A stretch of DNA of 64,000 nucleotides from Solimicrobium sp043758755. GTDB taxonomy: Bacteria > Pseudomonadota > Gammaproteobacteria > Burkholderiales > Burkholderiaceae_D. The notes under the pieces are model-generated. The model was not told where the DNA came from and did not search any database. It saw only the letters and a program-made list of their open reading frames with translations. Positions 1 to 9,390 of the stretch are shown piece by piece (positions within the stretch are counted from its first letter, which is position 1; each line of letters begins with the position of its first letter). The DNA lies in the NCBI GenBank assembly GCA_043758755.1, contig JAYVMW010000059.1, forward strand, positions 62,001 through 126,000, written 5' to 3'. Both the position numbers and the translations under genes were made by a program.

Positions 1-243
1 GATGATGGTGTTGTCTGGTTCAGTGCACCACAGTTCGGTGCGCTCGATATGGGCTGCCATGACAGGGGTGGGCGGGAGCGACAAGGCCTGGGCCTGCTTG
101 GTACTGACAACTTCCTTGAGTTCGGAATAGCTCGCTGCAAATATCTGGTCTGGCAGTCCGAATGCGAGCAGCAGTTTTTTTGCTGCTCCGCATCCTATTC
201 CTGATGTTGCTGTCAATCGTATCCAGTTACTGGTTTCTGACAC
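1..243 (-). CDS. dprA: DNA-processing protein DprA, N-terminal part (runs off the window)
   Basis: A reading frame starts at a GTG at 243 and stays open to base 1, giving 81 codons. It begins SETSNWIRLTATSGIG and continues with a helix-hairpin-helix-like stretch ending in AFGLPDQIF, which resembles the start of DprA/Smf proteins. DprA loads RecA on incoming single-stranded DNA during transformation. An AAGGG ribosome site lies about 8 bases before the GTG. The gene directly follows the LysM gene on the same strand (15-base gap); LysM-dprA back to back with def-fmt is a common betaproteobacterial order and supports the call. The Rossmann-like core is outside the window, so only the family is assigned. 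Confidence 0.75.
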   Translation of the reverse strand, partial: MSETSNWIRLTATSGIGCGAAKKLLLAFGLPDQIFAASYSELKEVVSTKQAQALSLPPTPVMAAHIERTELWCTEPDNTII

Positions 244-258
244 ACTACTTGCCCTTGG

Positions 259-1362
259 TTACTCAGGCGATCTGACAACGTCACCTACCTGGGCCGAGTC
301 AGTTACCTGCATGATTAATCCGTATGAAACATGTTTGAATACACGATAGATAAACAGGGTTCCATATTGTTCGTCCGGAAGTTTGACTACTGATTTAGCC
401 TTGGTTTTATCAACGATAATCTCGCCCAGTCGGTACATCTGCAATACTGTACCGATATCAATACCTTCTTCGGCACCGCGATTGATGGACACGGTCTGAT
501 TTTGTCCGGCCAGCGCGACGCCGCCATAGACAGATACGATACGACCGTTGATGTCAGAAGCCGGAGCATGTGGAACATAGTTGGTCATTTCGGCATTGGG
601 AACCGGAAGCAACCTGTCGCCAATCGTCAATTCTTCCTTGGAAGCTGTCACCATGAATGCATGCGCTTCGTTTTCTGATTTGCCCGCACGCACCAGTTTG
701 ATAGCGCCCACATACGCTGACTCGTAACCCAAAATCTTTTTGGTTTCCGGATCTTTTAGTGCTGTAGCAGGGCGATAAACCTGAAATGTCGTTCCGCCTT
801 TGAGATCACCCATGGCGTATACTTTTTCCAATTTTCCCGCATTAACATGACCCTGCTGGGCTGCAACGATACGCGGTGTGTCTTTGAGCTCATTTTCTTC
901 AAGGACAAGAGGTTGGGACAGGAATGGCTCAATACTGTTGGTTGGAATGCTTGGAATGGCGTTGTTGGCCAGATTTTCACCCCGAATTTTGGGAGAAAGT
1001 CTGACTGTTGGTACGCTGCCACCTGAACTCGTTGCGGCACCTGAATCGTCCGGTGTCTGACCTAATCTGAGCTTGCCGGCGACCCGGTCGAAATAAACGA
1101 TTTGTCCAGGGTAAATCCAGTGCGGGTTCTTAATCTCTTCACGATTGAGCCCCCAAACCTGAGGCCAGCACCATGCATGCTCCAGAAACATCTGTGAAAT
1201 CCCCCACAGCGTGTCGCCTCTGACGACGACATGTTGATCAGGGGCATTAGCCAGAAAAGCACATTGAGTTTGCGGGGGATTCATTTCATCCATTGCAAAA
1301 ACTGACGAGCTAAGAGCAAGGAGGAGCGCGATTGTGCTAAACTTTTTCATTTTATTATCCAT
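259..1362 (-). CDS. Secreted LysM peptidoglycan-binding protein
   Basis: The product has 367 residues. A Sec signal peptide occupies about residues 1-23 (ending SSVFA) and one LysM domain lies at about 44-92, with the core VVRGDTLWGIS and the closing YPGQIVYF typical of LysM. LysM binds N-acetylglucosamine in peptidoglycan, so the protein should sit in the periplasm. The remaining 270 residues have no domain I recognise but read as ordered beta-rich sequence. It precedes dprA and is divergent from def. A second in-frame ATG at residue 5 is possible as the start; the signal peptide works with either. Confidence 0.85.
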   Translation of the reverse strand: MDNKMKKFSTIALLLALSSSVFAMDEMNPPQTQCAFLANAPDQHVVVRGDTLWGISQMFLEHAWCWPQVWGLNREEIKNPHWIYPGQIVYFDRVAGKLRLGQTPDDSGAATSSGGSVPTVRLSPKIRGENLANNAIPSIPTNSIEPFLSQPLVLEENELKDTPRIVAAQQGHVNAGKLEKVYAMGDLKGGTTFQVYRPATALKDPETKKILGYESAYVGAIKLVRAGKSENEAHAFMVTASKEELTIGDRLLPVPNAEMTNYVPHAPASDINGRIVSVYGGVALAGQNQTVSINRGAEEGIDIGTVLQMYRLGEIIVDKTKAKSVVKLPDEQYGTLFIYRVFKHVSYGLIMQVTDSAQVGDVVRSPE

Positions 1363-1520
1363 TGCATATAGCCAATATTAAATATTTCCATAAGAAGAAT
1401 TCAAATTGGATGCGGTTGCCAAGTAGTTGTGAAGTCCGACAGTTGCCAAATTGAATCAAATTCTGCACATAAATCTTTGAACTAGCAAGAAAAAACACGT
1501 TTAAGTTGCGTGAAAGTCCC

Positions 1521-2066
1521 ATGACAATACTCTCAATATTACGATATCCAGACAAAAGGCTGCATAAAACTGCACATCCGGTAACAGTTTTTGATGACCG
1601 TTTGAAGAAGTTGGTCGCTGATATGGCTGAAACGATGTATGACGCCCCAGGCGTCGGACTGGCCGCTTCGCAGGTTGATCAACACATACAGCTGGTGGTA
1701 ATTGATACCTCGGACTCGCAAAAAGAGCTGATGGTATTCATTAATCCTGAAATCATCTGGGTCAGTGAAGAAAAAACAGTTTATGACGAAGGATGCCTGT
1801 CAGTGCCAGGTATATACGACGGCGTGGAACGCCCCTCAGAGGTCAGGGTGCGCGCGCTGGATGTGGATGGAAATGCCTTTGAGCTGGAAGCACAGGGTTT
1901 GCTTGCAGTGTGTATCCAGCATGAAATTGATCATCTGAAAGGCATTGTCTTTGTTGAGTACCTGTCACCGTTAAAAAGAAACCGGATTAAAACCCGGATG
2001 TTAAAAGAAGAGCGGGAATTGCAGCGCAAAAGCGGTCCGGCCAATCAGGCGTCGAGACGCGGATAA
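1521..2066 (+). CDS. def: Peptide deformylase
   Basis: The enzyme removes the N-formyl group from nascent proteins in the cytosol. All three signature motifs are present when counted from the ATG at 1521: GVGLAAS at 44-50, EGCLSVPG at 90-97 with metal ligand Cys92, and HEIDH at 134-138 with two more ligands and the catalytic Glu. Total length is 181 residues, usual for the family. An upstream TTG at 1506 would add five residues, but the ATG gives the canonical start MTILSILRYPD and is preferred. fmt begins 3 bases after the stop, forming the standard def-fmt operon. Confidence 0.96.
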   Translation: MTILSILRYPDKRLHKTAHPVTVFDDRLKKLVADMAETMYDAPGVGLAASQVDQHIQLVVIDTSDSQKELMVFINPEIIWVSEEKTVYDEGCLSVPGIYDGVERPSEVRVRALDVDGNAFELEAQGLLAVCIQHEIDHLKGIVFVEYLSPLKRNRIKTRMLKEERELQRKSGPANQASRRG

Positions 2067-2069
2067 TCC

Positions 2070-3008
2070 ATGAAAATCATTTTTGCCGGAACACCGGAAT
2101 TTGCTGCAACAGCCCTTGCTGCACTGCATGAGGCTGGACATGAAATAGTTCTGGTCCTGACCCAGCCTGATCGCCCTGCCGGCAGAGGAATGCAACTTCA
2201 TTCTTCTGCTGTCAAACAGTATGCTTTACAGCACCAAATGCCGGTTATTCAGCCAGTTTCATTAAAGTTGGACGGCAAATGCCCGGAGCAGGCCGAGCAG
2301 GCCCACGCGGTGATGAACTCAACGCCACATGATGTGATGGTGGTTGCCGCATATGGCCTGATATTGCCGGTGTCGGTGTTGTCCATTCCCAGACTCGGAT
2401 GCCTGAATATCCACGCTTCGCTGTTGCCGCGCTGGCGCGGTGCGGCACCGATACATCGGGCCATCGAATCCGGTGACAGCAAAACCGGTATAACGATCAT
2501 GCAGATGGATCAGGGACTGGACACTGGCGCCATGCTTGCGATTCAGGCAATGCCAATTGCGTCGGATGACACAACGTCAAGCCTGCATGACAAACTCGCA
2601 ACACTCGGTGGAACGATGATTGTGGAAGTACTGCGGCAATTATCTTCTGGAAGTATTTCGTCGACGCCGCAGCCGGAGCCGGGTGTGACCTACGCTGCCA
2701 AAATAAGTAAGGAAGAGGCTGCGCTGGACTTGAATCAGCCGGCGGTCCGGCTCGAACGAAAAATTCGTGCCCTCAACCCTGCTCCGGGTGCTCATGCGCC
2801 GATTGCAGGTCATTCGGTAAAAATATGGCGTGCCGAGTTGGCCCCAACTCCGGCTGGTTTAGTGGCAGGGCGGTTCGTCGTGCAGAATAATCAACTTCTA
2901 ATAGGTTGTGGCGATGGCGCATTGCGTGTTCTGGAATTGCAGAAGTCAGGAAGCAGGCGCATGCCGGTGGCGGAATTTCTTAAAGGGTTTGGCCTCGAAC
3001 ATGGTTGA
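2070..3008 (+). CDS. fmt: Methionyl-tRNA formyltransferase
   Basis: It formylates Met-tRNAfMet with 10-formyl-tetrahydrofolate for translation initiation. The 312 residues carry the signature SLLPRWRGAAPIHRA at 117-131. Asn113, His115 and Asp151 keep the spacing of the E. coli catalytic triad 106/108/144. The C-terminal OB-like domain begins near residue 210. It is translationally close to def (3-base gap), and the two genes perform opposite steps of the formylation cycle. Confidence 0.96.
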   Translation: MKIIFAGTPEFAATALAALHEAGHEIVLVLTQPDRPAGRGMQLHSSAVKQYALQHQMPVIQPVSLKLDGKCPEQAEQAHAVMNSTPHDVMVVAAYGLILPVSVLSIPRLGCLNIHASLLPRWRGAAPIHRAIESGDSKTGITIMQMDQGLDTGAMLAIQAMPIASDDTTSSLHDKLATLGGTMIVEVLRQLSSGSISSTPQPEPGVTYAAKISKEEAALDLNQPAVRLERKIRALNPAPGAHAPIAGHSVKIWRAELAPTPAGLVAGRFVVQNNQLLIGCGDGALRVLELQKSGSRRMPVAEFLKGFGLEHG

Positions 3009-3103
3009 AGTGAGGAAGCATCAAAATATCGGCTTGGTTATATAACTTTGATGGGTGGATTGAATTCAATTATATTGTTTATGAATATCTGATATGTTAA
3101 AAA

Positions 3104-3212
3104 TAAACTGGGAAACTTGGCAGGCCATCTATATAGTTACACCTGTCTCCTCCAAGACCCTCCTAAGGAATTGGATTTAACCCGCGACCTTTCAGGCTGC
3201 GGGTTTTTTTTT
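3104..3212 (+). ncRNA. Candidate small RNA between fmt and sppA
   Basis: The 325-base gap after fmt contains no credible gene. It does hold a promoter-like pair, TTGTTT at 3075-3080 and TAAAAA at 3098-3103 with a 17-base spacer, and about 70 bases later a strong hairpin with a nine-T tail at 3179-3212. A transcript starting near 3105-3110 would be about 105 nt. Its unpaired middle carries two C-rich stretches, CTCCTCC and CCTCCT, which are complementary to Shine-Dalgarno sites. This layout fits a trans-acting sRNA, but I do not recognise a named family and the promoter match is moderate. Confidence 0.4.
3179..3212 (+). terminator. Rho-independent terminator after fmt / candidate sRNA
   Basis: AACCCGC at 3179-3185 pairs with GCGGGTT at 3199-3205. 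An inner CCT/AGG pairing extends the stem, and T follows from 3204 to 3212. It can end either the def-fmt transcript or the proposed sRNA. It is followed by an AT-rich stretch of about 120 bases up to sppA that should carry the sppA promoter. Confidence 0.85.
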
Positions 3213-3333
3213 GTGCTTTCGATTTCAACGAATTATTGTTATGTGGCTTACAATCGCACAAGTTATTATGCCTGTGCCGTCGTTTTTATTTCAAAAATGC
3301 TGGTCAATTTGTTAAATAGTTGAAGGAGTAAAG

Positions 3334-5202
3334 ATGTTTTTGATTCGATTCGTCCAACGCGGTTTTAGTTTCCTGTGGCGTATGCTGGACAGCGGGCGTC
3401 GGGTTTTCATGAACTTGCTCTTTCTGATTGTAGTGGTCTGTATTCTGATCGGACTATTTGGCAGCGGCATTAAAAAGCTGGACGACAAGACGGCCCTGAT
3501 ACTGGATTTGCGCGGCAATCTGGTTGAGCAGGAAAGTTCAAGTGCGCGAGAACTGGTTATGCTTGAAGCGCAGGGAGATCGCAAGGACTACACGCAGCTT
3601 CGGGATGTCATAGCGGTACTGGATGGCGCAGCCAAAGATCCCAAAATTTCCAGCGTGGTACTGATGCTGGACGAAATGCAGAATGCCAGTTTGCCCATGC
3701 TACATGAAGTTGCACTTGGGCTTGATCATGTCAGAGCTGGTGGCAAACATATCGTTGCCTGGGGATCTGGTTACAATCAGAAGCAATACTTTCTGGCTTC
3801 GCATGCTGATGAAGTTTATCTGCATCCCATGGGTCTCGTTGCTCTGGAAGGATTTGGCGGCTATAAAAATTATTATCGCGATGCGCTGGATAAGGTCGGC
3901 ATTACCGTCAACCTGATGAAAGTCGGCACCTACAAGAGTTTCGCTGAACCGTACATAGCCAACGGTCCGTCTGACGCAGCTTCGGAAGCCGAGGCTTATC
4001 TGTATAACGATTTGTGGTCCAGCTACACCCGTGACGTCGAACATGCACGTAAACTCGAAGCCGGCAGCATCATGCGCGGCATTGATGGTTTGCCGGATGA
4101 AATTAACAAAGTGCAGGGCGATATGGCCAAACTTGCGCTTAACAACAAATTGGTGGATGGTTTAAAAACCCGTGATGAATTGCGGGAGTTGATGCTGACT
4201 TACGGTGTCAAGGATGATCAGATCAACTCGTTTCGCCAGATTAATTACGACGATTATCTGTCCCGCATCAAACCGGTCATTAATACCAACGGTAATTCAG
4301 TCGGCGTGATCGTTGCGGAAGGCGAAGTCAGTGATGGACTGTCGCCTCCGGGTTCGATTGGTGGCCTGTCTACTGCCAACCTGATCAGGAAGGCACGGGA
4401 AGACGATCAGATCAAGGCGCTGGTGTTGCGCATCGACTCGCCCGGCGGCAGTGCATTTGGGTCCGAGCTGATCCGACGTGAACTGGAAATTACCCGAAAA
4501 TCCGGTAAGCCAGTTGTGGTTTCAATGGGTGGTGTGGCTGCATCAGGCGGATACTGGATGTCGATGAGTGCGGATGAGGTAATTGCAGACGCCGCCACGG
4601 TAACCGGATCGATCGGCGTTTTCGCTTTGCTGCCCACTGCTGACAAAGCGCTGGGAAAAATAGGTGTGCACAGTGCCGGCACTACCACAACCTGGCTGCG
4701 TGGCGGTTATGATCCGACCCGGCCGATTGACCCGCGCTTTGCCGAACTGGTTCAGCAAAGTGTCAACCATATTTATGCCGACTTCATCAGCAAGGCGGCC
4801 GCTGCCAGACATGTCACGCCGGAAAAAATCGATGCCGTGGCCCAAGGGCGGGTATGGACCGGGCAGCAGGCAAAAGAGCGGGGCTTGGTCGATACGCTGG
4901 GCAGCTTTTCAGATGCAGTGAAGTCCGCCGCCAAACGCGCCAAAATTAAGGGTGACTATTCGGTGGATTATATCGAGACTGAACCTACCGGCATTGACCG
5001 GTTCCTGAAGTTGTTCGATACGTCAATGGCGCAGGCAATGGCAAAGTATTTTATTAAATACCTGAATCTGACACCAATTACTGCAGCCCTGCCTCCGGCA
5101 TCCGTCAGGGAAATGGCGCATGACATGCGCTGGCTGTCCGATATGACCGATCACAATAAGGCATTCAGCGTGGTCACCCACTGCATGTGCGATATTCCCT
5201 GA
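3334..5202 (+). CDS. sppA: Signal peptide peptidase SppA, 67-kDa type (S49 family)
   Basis: The 622-residue membrane-anchored serine protease degrades leftover signal peptides in the inner membrane. A single transmembrane anchor lies at about residues 26-47. Two tandem S49 domains follow. The catalytic lysine is Lys201 in GTYKSFAEPY and the nucleophile is Ser404 in VAASGGYW, close to K209/S409 of E. coli SppA. An AAGGAG site precedes the ATG at 3334. It lies alone between the fmt-side terminator and a bidirectional terminator at 5245-5282. Confidence 0.94.
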   Translation: MFLIRFVQRGFSFLWRMLDSGRRVFMNLLFLIVVVCILIGLFGSGIKKLDDKTALILDLRGNLVEQESSSARELVMLEAQGDRKDYTQLRDVIAVLDGAAKDPKISSVVLMLDEMQNASLPMLHEVALGLDHVRAGGKHIVAWGSGYNQKQYFLASHADEVYLHPMGLVALEGFGGYKNYYRDALDKVGITVNLMKVGTYKSFAEPYIANGPSDAASEAEAYLYNDLWSSYTRDVEHARKLEAGSIMRGIDGLPDEINKVQGDMAKLALNNKLVDGLKTRDELRELMLTYGVKDDQINSFRQINYDDYLSRIKPVINTNGNSVGVIVAEGEVSDGLSPPGSIGGLSTANLIRKAREDDQIKALVLRIDSPGGSAFGSELIRRELEITRKSGKPVVVSMGGVAASGGYWMSMSADEVIADAATVTGSIGVFALLPTADKALGKIGVHSAGTTTTWLRGGYDPTRPIDPRFAELVQQSVNHIYADFISKAAAARHVTPEKIDAVAQGRVWTGQQAKERGLVDTLGSFSDAVKSAAKRAKIKGDYSVDYIETEPTGIDRFLKLFDTSMAQAMAKYFIKYLNLTPITAALPPASVREMAHDMRWLSDMTDHNKAFSVVTHCMCDIP

Positions 5203-5244
5203 ATCGGAATCGCCGCTACGGGTCGCCACTGTATCAGATGGCAA

Positions 5245-5282
5245 AAAAACAAATAGACAGGAATTCCTGTCTATTTGTTTTT
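5245..5282. terminator. Bidirectional terminator, 38-base perfect palindrome
   Basis: The two 19-base arms 5245-5263 and 5264-5282 are exact reverse complements centred on GAATTC, with A-runs on the left and T-runs on the right. It lies between the convergent genes sppA (+) and the small Ala/Pro-rich secreted protein (-), so it can terminate both. Confidence 0.9.
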
Positions 5283-5315
5283 GACTGCACGTTTCAGGTA
5301 GAACTTCTGCTGTTC

Positions 5316-5525
5316 TTACTTGGCTGGCGCTGGTGCTGGTGCAGGTGTTGCAGTGTTAGTAGCTTTTTTATGCTTTTTATGTTTTTTTGCTGGTGTGGTG
5401 GCAGGAGCAGCAGCATCTGCAGCAGGGGCTGCTGCTGGCGTCGCAGCAGCTGGAGTAGCTGGTGTGGCAGCGAAAGCGGAAACAGCAAATAAACTGGCGA
5501 TTAAAGCAGAGATAATTGATTTCAT
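5316..5525 (-). CDS. Small secreted Ala/Pro-rich protein with lysine/histidine patch
   Basis: The product has 69 residues. A clear Sec signal peptide (about 1-19, ending VSAFA) is followed by a low-complexity mature part of Ala, Pro and Thr interrupted by KKHKKHKK. Short alanine-rich secreted proteins of this kind are common in Burkholderiales. I know of no assigned function. It ends just before the shared terminator at 5245-5282, and its ATG is followed directly by a good hydrophobic core, so a real gene is likely despite the low complexity. The opposite-strand frame over the same bases is a composition artefact. Confidence 0.65.
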   Translation of the reverse strand: MKSIISALIASLFAVSAFAATPATPAAATPAAAPAADAAAPATTPAKKHKKHKKATNTATPAPAPAPAK

Positions 5526-5679
5526 TTCAGATCCTATTAAGTTTAGACTACGTTAAATTAACCAACCCACGCTCTAATAACGGGGTGGCAAGGTTGTGGT
5601 TGACAGGCATTTAAAGAATTTACCGGAACAGTCAAATTAATCAATTCAACTGGTCTCATTCTAACCATCAGGTATAAAA

Positions 5680-6135
5680 ATGCAAAGTAAATTACAGATC
5701 AGAAAATTTCAGCAACGTGATTTGAAACAAGTCGCGCGCTTATTTGACGCGTATCGGCAATTCTATGACGAGAAAACGGACCTGCTTCTGGCGCAACAGT
5801 ATCTGGAAGCGCGTATCACAAATAACGAATCAGTTATTCTGGTAGCCGAAAATGAACAGGGTACGCTTGATGGTTTTTGTCAGTTGTACCCCACTTTCTG
5901 CTCAGTTGTGGCACAGCCAATTTATGTGCTGTACGACCTGTTCGTCGCCCCAGAGACGCGCGGAAAAGGAGTGGCCAGGCATTTGCTGGATGGGGCAGTT
6001 TTGGTCGGTAAGGAAAGCGGCAAGGCGCGGCTCGACCTGTCTACTGCAAAAAGCAACCTGAAAGCGCAGGCAGTTTATGAAGCGCACGGGTGGATCCGTG
6101 ATAATGATTTTTTAACTTACAGCTATCTTCTATAA
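5680..6135 (+). CDS. GNAT family N-acetyltransferase
   Basis: The 151 residues make a single GNAT fold. The acetyl-CoA pyrophosphate loop is RGKGVA at 94-99, preceded by the beta-4 strand YVLYDLFVAPETRG, and the C-terminal AVYEAHGW motif is also typical. The substrate cannot be told from sequence. It stands alone, convergent with the large sensor kinase gene downstream. Confidence 0.88.
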   Translation: MQSKLQIRKFQQRDLKQVARLFDAYRQFYDEKTDLLLAQQYLEARITNNESVILVAENEQGTLDGFCQLYPTFCSVVAQPIYVLYDLFVAPETRGKGVARHLLDGAVLVGKESGKARLDLSTAKSNLKAQAVYEAHGWIRDNDFLTYSYLL

Positions 6136-6153
6136 TCGGCAGACCTTTCATTT

Positions 6154-9057
6154 TCAGACATTTTTCCCCTCTGGTGCCGGCGCATGAAGCGGCAATTCGA
6201 TCCGGAATGTCGTGCCTTGATTAAGCTGGCTAGTGACTGAAATGTCGCCGCGCAATATGGAATTGACGATGTTGTAGCTGATACTCAAACCCAGACCATT
6301 TCCTCCCAGCCCCAGTTTGGTGGTGAAGAACGGATCAAATATTTTCCCCACAATTTCAGTTCCTATCCCTTTCCCATTGTCGGCAAGTTCGATGACGATG
6401 GCGTCACTATCCTGCAGGTGAGCAGAAATGCGCAGACGGCCTTCGGTTTTGCCATCAAATGCATGCAATAACGCGTTCTGCATCAGGTTCATTATCACCT
6501 GACCCAAGGGACCAGGATAGCTGTCCATGGCAACCTGTTCGGGAATATCCATCTGGATCAGAATCCCTGCCAGATCGAATTGATTACGCATCGTTGCAAC
6601 GATATCGTCCATCATATGCCGGAGATCGAACTGGCGCCGCTGCGCCGTAGTCTGGTCAACCGAGACCTGTTTAAAGCTGCTCACCAGATCGGCGGCAGTC
6701 TGAAATGAATTGAAAATCAGATAGGAAGCGCGTTCACTGTCTTCCAGATAAGTGGAAAGTTCGGAGCGTCGGATGGAATTTTCCTGAAATTTTTTGGATA
6801 TTGATGCGGTTTTGTCATGTAGGCTGCTGGACAGCAGCAGTCCGTTGCCGATTGGCGTATTGAGTTCATGGGCTACGCCAGCCACGATAGAGCCGAGTGC
6901 TGCCATTTTTTCGTGATAGACCAGCTGCTTTTGGGTATTCTGTAATTGTTGATAGGTATGGGAGTTGTCAAAACCAATCGCAGCGAAAGCACACAGGCTT
7001 CTGAAAATCAATAATTCGCGCGGCCCAAACGCATCGGACTTAATCGATTCCACTGACATCACCCCCAGTTTGCGTTCACCGATAGTGAGCGGGAAGTACA
7101 GCCCGGTTGCTGTGTGCAGGGTGCCAGGTATATAAGTCTCGTCACCGACTCCGGCAAAATGACACAGCTCCTCTGCACCGTCCCGGAAACAGCGAGCCGA
7201 GTGAGCGGATGGATGTGAAATGCTGACAAAGTCCGTCGGATAATGGGTTCCGTTTTCGACGCAATAGGCCATGAACAGCTGACGGGCTTCGCTATCCAGC
7301 AGATAAATCTTGAATACCTGCACATCCATCAGTAGGTGCACATACTTGTCGAGCACAAGATAAATATCGTGATGGTCCAGGTGAGTGGTGATTTCACGTC
7401 CAATTTCACTGAGTTGCTCCAGTGTTGTGGTGAGTTGAAGCAATTCACGGGAGCGGTTCGATTCTGTAATTGCAATGCGCCGATGGTGTTCACCATCTTC
7501 ACGCACTCGTTCAATTTCGTGCAGAACCTGTATTGTGGTGGCGCGGTTAAAGGTTTCGTGATTCTGGGCTTTTTCTTGGGCTTTCAGCGCTTTGCCGGAC
7601 ATCAGAAAAGCCTGTCTGAAATCTCCTTCGGAGGCAAATTCGAAACTCAGCATTTCAAACAATTTGCTCGGTATGATATAGCCGGGTAAATTTTCAGCCA
7701 GTTCCAGTGCCAGATACAAACAGCCCAGAGCGCTGGATGACGAACCGGCTTTCCGGTTGGCCAATTCTGGATATCTGAAATAAATATCGGCCAGCATCAT
7801 CAGAATTTCGATCTGTTTAGCACCCTCGCCCTGTTCCTGGGTCAGTTGCAGAGATAACAGAGCCACTCTGATGGCTTCTTCGGGCTTGCCAAGAAAAGAT
7901 AATGCGTGTGCCTGTCCGCGCTGATAGTCAATCTGAAAATCAACCTGCTGCAACGCATTTGCCCTGGATTCAAGCTGTTCGAAGGCCTCCAGTGCGACTG
8001 CGTATTCCATTTCATCCAGAGCCAGACTGCCTTTATAACTCAGTGCCAGAGCGTAGGCACGCGATTCGTTAACCGGAGCCAGCAGGGTCAGCGCTTCATC
8101 GAGCACTTCATGCGCTCTTGGCAGATTGTTTATCTGCCGTAAAATTTCGGACATTTGAAGAAGGCAGGTGCCGATGCAGCGCGGTAATGCGGTTTGACGG
8201 GCCAGTTTCAGGCCGCGTTGCATCCAGTCGAGCGCCACCATATGCTCATTAAGCATCCTGAATGAGTCGGCAATATTGACAGCAGTGACAATTGCAAAAT
8301 ATATCTGACCCGTGATGATGGCTTTTTTATGGGCCTGAATGGTGTAACTCAGCGCTTTGGCCAGATCTTCCCTGCAATAATGCATCACACCCAGAAACTC
8401 ATTGCTCCACATTGCCCGGATCGCATTGTCATCCATGGCCAGTGATTCAAAGTGGGCACCATACCTTTCTTCTGCCAACTGCGCATTGCTGAAGGCCGAC
8501 CAGCGCGCCAGTGCAGCCTGCCCGACATTCAGACGTACCTGGTCGTCGGCCCGCGCTGCGCATTGGATCATCAGTTCAAATTCAATGTCACGCTGTTTCT
8601 GATGGCCTGAATCTGAAGCAATCCAGGCCAGCAGCCAGTGCGCGTCGGCCTTGCCCTGGCTGTCTTCAAGTACGTCGAAGTCCTGCAAAGCCAGTTGTGC
8701 CATTTTTTTTGCATCAGTCAAAGCCATCATCAACCAGGCTGATTCGGCATGGATTAACTGGCTGCGCGCAGCCAGAGTCTTTTGCACTACGGTGGGTAAG
8801 TCACTCTCGGGTAAAAGTTTGATGACTTCATCGGCCAGTTTCAGCGCATGCGCGGCATTGCTTTGCCTGACAAACCAGGCGATGCTGGTCATGATGGTCA
8901 GCCGTGCGCTGTTCAAGGAGCCCGTGAGCTGCTCTTCCAATACCGCTATTTCTTCATTCGTGGCGAACAAATCCATGCAATAGTCCTGTACAGGCGTTGG
9001 TTTGTCTTGATGAATTGAAATTTTTATTGGTTCGGCCGGGCTGTTCTGATACGTCAA
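6154..9057 (-). CDS. Cytosolic TPR-GAF sensor histidine kinase
   Basis: The 967-residue protein has no signal peptide or membrane span. Residues 1 to about 540 are helical TPR-like repeats. A coiled coil and a GAF domain follow (about 555-700), then a HisKA domain with phospho-acceptor His730 in GVAHELNTPIG, and a HATPase domain with N-box (MNLMQNALLHAF), G1 (DNGKGIG) and G2 (NGLGLSI). It should autophosphorylate in response to a protein partner or small ligand bound by the TPR/GAF part. No receiver domain is fused and no response regulator gene is adjacent, so its target is unknown. The ECF sigma cluster lies just upstream on the same strand, 132 bases away. Confidence 0.9.
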   Translation of the reverse strand: MTYQNSPAEPIKISIHQDKPTPVQDYCMDLFATNEEIAVLEEQLTGSLNSARLTIMTSIAWFVRQSNAAHALKLADEVIKLLPESDLPTVVQKTLAARSQLIHAESAWLMMALTDAKKMAQLALQDFDVLEDSQGKADAHWLLAWIASDSGHQKQRDIEFELMIQCAARADDQVRLNVGQAALARWSAFSNAQLAEERYGAHFESLAMDDNAIRAMWSNEFLGVMHYCREDLAKALSYTIQAHKKAIITGQIYFAIVTAVNIADSFRMLNEHMVALDWMQRGLKLARQTALPRCIGTCLLQMSEILRQINNLPRAHEVLDEALTLLAPVNESRAYALALSYKGSLALDEMEYAVALEAFEQLESRANALQQVDFQIDYQRGQAHALSFLGKPEEAIRVALLSLQLTQEQGEGAKQIEILMMLADIYFRYPELANRKAGSSSSALGCLYLALELAENLPGYIIPSKLFEMLSFEFASEGDFRQAFLMSGKALKAQEKAQNHETFNRATTIQVLHEIERVREDGEHHRRIAITESNRSRELLQLTTTLEQLSEIGREITTHLDHHDIYLVLDKYVHLLMDVQVFKIYLLDSEARQLFMAYCVENGTHYPTDFVSISHPSAHSARCFRDGAEELCHFAGVGDETYIPGTLHTATGLYFPLTIGERKLGVMSVESIKSDAFGPRELLIFRSLCAFAAIGFDNSHTYQQLQNTQKQLVYHEKMAALGSIVAGVAHELNTPIGNGLLLSSSLHDKTASISKKFQENSIRRSELSTYLEDSERASYLIFNSFQTAADLVSSFKQVSVDQTTAQRRQFDLRHMMDDIVATMRNQFDLAGILIQMDIPEQVAMDSYPGPLGQVIMNLMQNALLHAFDGKTEGRLRISAHLQDSDAIVIELADNGKGIGTEIVGKIFDPFFTTKLGLGGNGLGLSISYNIVNSILRGDISVTSQLNQGTTFRIELPLHAPAPEGKNV

Positions 9058-9189
9058 CCCACATGAAGAATAGCAAAGGGAATCCGATTCTGCCAGATTT
9101 GAATGCAGCGAACCGGCATTTCAGGAATTCCCGGCTGGCCGGCTGCGGTGATGCAGATTCAAAAAAACAACGAATGTGGGCGTCGCGAC

Positions 9190-9390
9190 TCAGGACTGTT
9201 CTGGTGGTGACTTGGCCTGTTGCCATTCCTGCATGCAGACCGGGCAAAAACATCGCGCCTGATCGTTTGCCACGTCAGGGTAGATGGGCAGCACTGGTTC
9301 GATCGGCAGTTTTGTACACCAGCACGGCTGGCCGGTCTGGTCGGCCATGGCGCAGGTGAACATGGCAGCGCAGCGCGGACAGGTGCTCAT
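9190..9390 (-). CDS. Cysteine-rich CWC family protein
   Basis: The 66-residue protein has eight cysteines at 4, 7, 13, 23, 25, 47, 49 and 52, arranged as CPRC, a CWC motif and CFCPVC. This matches the short cysteine-rich CWC family, presumed to bind zinc; function is not established. Its start overlaps the end of the anti-sigma gene by four bases (ATGA), so the two are translationally coupled. The coupling suggests a part in the same regulatory unit. Confidence 0.8.
   Translation of the reverse strand: MSTCPRCAAMFTCAMADQTGQPCWCTKLPIEPVLPIYPDVANDQARCFCPVCMQEWQQAKSPPEQS

Noticed and set aside
3117..3323. Plus-strand ORF of 68 residues after fmt
   Set aside because: It runs through the strong terminator at 3179-3212, has no ribosome site and no recognisable similarity; a small RNA explains the region better.
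5320..5556. Plus-strand Ala/Gly/Val-rich ORF
   Set aside because: It is the complementary strand of the repetitive Ala/Pro gene; its hydrophobic composition is an artefact.
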